A stretch of 23,749 bases of DNA from Gnetum montanum. Lineage: Eukaryota > Streptophyta > Gnetopsida > Gnetales > Gnetaceae. Of the stretch, positions 21,965-23,749 are shown one piece after another (the stretch's first letter is position 1; the number at the start of each line of letters is the position of its first letter). The position numbers and the translations under genes were made by a program. The notes below the pieces were generated by a model. The model worked only from the letters and a program-made list of their open reading frames with translations. It ran no database searches and was not told where the DNA came from. The stretch spans positions 1 to 23,749 of the forward strand of contig MNCI01025408.1 in the NCBI GenBank assembly GCA_015680685.1, read 5' to 3'.

Positions 21965-22345
21965 CTGGCCTTCCAACGAACTCATGGCCCTCGCTGGCGA
22001 CGTGCTTAAGATGAATATCATCACGATCGGCTCGTTGGTCCTGCCATTGTTGGAGCAGATTCTGTTCTTCGATAGGCTCATCACCTATCGCATGCTTTGG
22101 ATGAAAAAAGTGAAGCCTTACATTCTGGATTTCAAGCTCACATTTGAGCATTTTTGCATTCACGTCAGCATACTTACAGTTTTGGACAAACTCGAGAAGA
22201 ATCTATAGCTCTCCGAGTGGCACATAGAGCTATCGCGGATGAACCTATTTTGATTTGAAAATACTTCTGGCAGTTCTCTGTGGTATCAGCTTGCTCACTG
22301 TGAGGCCAATGATGAAAATCGTTGTAGAGATTGCATCGCCGGTAG
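21965..22345 (+). repeat. tandem duplication unit 1 within the KCS pseudogene
   Basis: This matches 22355-22745 at a spacing of 390 bp (ATGAATATCATCACG at 22011 and 22401), which is exactly 130 codons. It covers NELMALAGD through LWYQLAHCEAN and leads into the second unit at about 22345. It carries two in-frame stops but keeps an Asn where the catalytic Asn of KCS is expected (F-stop-FENTSGSSLWY). Confidence 0.85.
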
Positions 22346-22354
22346 GCCTGCCGT

Positions 22355-22745
22355 GTCGCTTTCGAAGGAACTCATGGTTATCACCGGCGACATGCTCAAG
22401 ATGAATATCATCACGTTCGGCTTGTTGGTTCTGTCGTTGTCAGAGCAGATTCTGTTCTTCACCATGCTCATCGTTCACAAGATGCTCTGGATGAAGAAGG
22501 TGAAGCCCTACATTCTGGATTTTAAACTTATGTTCGAGCATTTCTGCATTCATGCTAGTCGACGTGCGGTTTTGGACAAACTGAAGAAGAATCTGCAGCT
22601 CTCCAAGTGGCATATGGCATTGTCGCGGACGACCTTATTTCAATTTGGGATTACTTCTTGCAATTATCTTTGGTATAAGTCACTTACTGCGAGGCCAAGG
22701 GTTGGATTCGTCATGGAGATCGCTTTTTGGCAGATCGCATTTGGC
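22355..22745 (+). repeat. tandem duplication unit 2 within the KCS pseudogene
   Basis: This second unit of the 390-bp duplication is open over the whole common region but has LFQFGITSCN where KCS proteins have an HRFGN-type motif, so both the His and the Asn expected in catalysis are replaced (Phe and Ile). The two units differ at a noticeable fraction of positions, so the duplication is not recent. Confidence 0.85.
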
Positions 22746-23074
22746 TTAGGACTATGACTCCTGGCTTGGAGAAGAGCCCCTAGATTTCCATCATTCATTA
22801 GTTCCCTGTTTTCATTTCCAAGGTTTCAATTCTCAACTAATAATGTGGCGACTCTTTTTATTTAAGGCGTAAAAGCAAAACATTGACAATGATGTTTTGG
22901 TTTTGCTACATTTGGTTAGTTTATTGCTTTCTTTATTTTCTTCTTGCAAAAGTTTTTCTCTCTCTTACTTGGTCATGTCCAAATTAGAATTTGCTATTTT
23001 GTTTACCATGTCAACAAAATAGAGCAACCTCTTACCCCACCACTATTGATAAAACCTATTTTTAATGAGCCACC

Positions 23075-23125
23075 ATATCATATCTACAATATCACATCTA
23101 TGATATCATATCTACAACATCATAG
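23075..23125. repeat. short tandem repeat, 28-bp unit, about 2 copies
   Basis: ATATCATATCTACAA occurs at 23075 and again at 23103, with further ATATCA/CATCTA echoes between and after. This is a small local duplication in AT-rich DNA. Confidence 0.6.
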
Positions 23126-23173
23126 CTCTACATACATCATCCTTAATGCAATGTAGTTGATCTTGTTCAACTC

Positions 23174-23206
23174 TATAAATACGAACACTTCGTTGCACCA
23201 ATAAAC
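23174..23206 (+). promoter_or_regulatory. candidate TATA box
   Basis: CTCTATAAATACGAAC contains a near-consensus plant TATA box (TATAAAT at 23174-23180), with AATAAA about 20 bases later near 23200. TATA followed closely by a poly(A)-signal-like motif is typical of plant LTRs, but no second LTR was found. No coding frame starts downstream. Confidence 0.3.
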
Positions 23207-23738
23207 AACTTTCATTGCACCCTTAGTGAAACTCTTGTAGTTTGTTTTTATCATTTACACTTAGTAATAGAGTAAATGCCTACAAAGTGGTGTTGAAAAG
23301 TTCAATAGAATCATTATTTGAGTGGATTGTACTTAGACAATGTTCATGAATAGTAATAAAGATCGAGATTGTTTTTCACCATTGCAACATCCACTAGTTT
23401 CTTTGTTTTATTTAGTTAATTTCCTTAGTTTAATTTTCATTTTTTAAATATGCTTACTTTAGTATAGTTCTTTATTTTTTAAGCACTTTGCTTTTCCATG
23501 CTCATTAGTAAGGTGGAATAAGTACAATTGATTTTAAGCATATAATGATAATCATAGGTAATCCTAGTAGTATTATTGTTTGGTTCACCTACTAGCATAA
23601 CACTTAGTAACCCAGTGATGGCTACATGAGCCCAAGATGTGTACGACAAGCTAGGAATGGCTGCTCATTGCCATAACATAAAGTAGCTTTACATTTCTGT
23701 TATCACTTAGATTTAGATTTCATTCTCACTTTCATTAT

Positions 23739-23749
23739 GGGGGGGGGGG
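23739..23749. other. 11-G homopolymer at the window edge, probable sequencing or assembly artefact
   Basis: The last eleven bases are all G, in otherwise AT-rich DNA, at the exact end of the window. Poly-G read tails and contig-end artefacts commonly look like this. Confidence 0.6.

Larger units (their letters stand above)
21690..22805 (+). pseudogene. 3-ketoacyl-CoA synthase (KCS/FAE1-like) pseudogene, C-terminal part, internally duplicated
   Basis: KCS enzymes condense acyl-CoA with malonyl-CoA in the endoplasmic reticulum to elongate very-long-chain fatty acids for waxes and cutin. Here only the C-terminal half is visible. LLHTVQINHDTHDKCFQCIL (about 21880-21945) matches the segment before the final domain. 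A frameshift near 21965 leads to NELMALAGDVLKMNI and VKPYILDFKLTFEHFCIH (about 22111-22165), a KCS signature whose two His residues are active-site linked. Stops follow at 22206 (NL-stop-LSEWH) and at about 22249, and the frame runs directly into a second copy: VSLSKELMVITGDMLKMNI through FEHFCIHASRRAVLDKLKKN (about 22530-22590). Near the end are a one-base frameshift at about 22680-22690 (EAKGWIRHGDR in the new frame), a deletion after WQIAFG (about 22731-22747) and RTMTPGLEKSP then a stop at about 22780. The catalytic Cys region is absent. The first 70 bp (21690-21760) are GC-rich but not aligned. CpG is abundant, unlike in the neighbours. Confidence 0.85.
22806..23749. other. AT-rich non-coding end of the window
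   Basis: No gene was recognised. The 70-codon plus frame at 22944-23156 has no motif and overlaps a short tandem repeat. A TATA-like site with a downstream AATAAA suggests an LTR or promoter remnant (listed separately). Confidence 0.4.

Noticed and set aside
22044-22163. Minus-strand frames at 21848-22084 and 21903-22163 over the KCS region
   Set aside because: They are shadows of the GC-richer KCS coding strand. The plus strand carries the clear family signatures.
1-23749. CRISPR array, bacterial operon, riboswitch or rRNA
   Set aside because: No regularly spaced repeats of CRISPR type, Shine-Dalgarno-led gene clusters or rRNA segments were seen. The content is plant nuclear.

Overview
The window looks like intergenic DNA from a large plant nuclear genome. 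It is AT-rich, poor in CpG over most of its length, and filled with old transposable elements broken by many in-frame stops. A seed plant, possibly a gymnosperm, is the best guess. This rests on a plant-type tRNA-Gly, remains of a plant 3-ketoacyl-CoA synthase (KCS) gene, Ty3/Gypsy-type gag-protease remnants and the degree of decay. The species assignment is inference. I see no intact protein-coding gene. Most open frames of 60-100 codons are chance or lie antisense to decayed elements.

Layout. 1-2100: AT-rich DNA with an LTR-promoter-like stretch near 110-185 and a short acidic decayed reading frame (1791-2098, +). 2400-6110 (-): retroelement A, a decayed gag-protease element. 6111-8080: no recognisable gene. 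8169-8396 (+): a possible gag start, unrecognised. 8400-11250: non-coding, with a pyrimidine-rich tract, a 78-bp tandem repeat (10114-10345), an AGACAT motif array and two hairpins. 11560-14100 (-): retroelement C, another gag-protease element, hidden by about twenty stops and several frameshifts but readable by eye (Gln-rich linker, damaged zinc knuckle, retropepsin). 14101-15700: AT-rich spacer. 15700-16870: an island richer in GC and CpG without a clear gene. 16957-17160: tandem repeat. 17195-17265 (-): tRNA-Gly(GCC)-like gene with three stem/loop lesions. 18150-19855 (-): retroelement B, a second copy of the A family. 20521-21345 (+): Helitron protein fragment of the DUF6570 type. 21690-22805 (+): KCS pseudogene whose C-terminal part is tandemly duplicated. 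22806-23749: AT-rich DNA with a TATA-like site, ending in an 11-G run at the window edge.

How the parts relate. A, B and C all carry gag and/or protease on the minus strand, and I found no reverse transcriptase, RNase H or integrase after the protease in any of them. They may be non-autonomous gag-protease elements or truncated copies. The Helitron fragment lies about 350 bp upstream of the KCS fragment on the same strand, which could reflect Helitron gene capture, but the Helitron ends were not found. Many stops sit where Gln or Trp is expected, which fits long-term cytosine deamination of methylated repeats.
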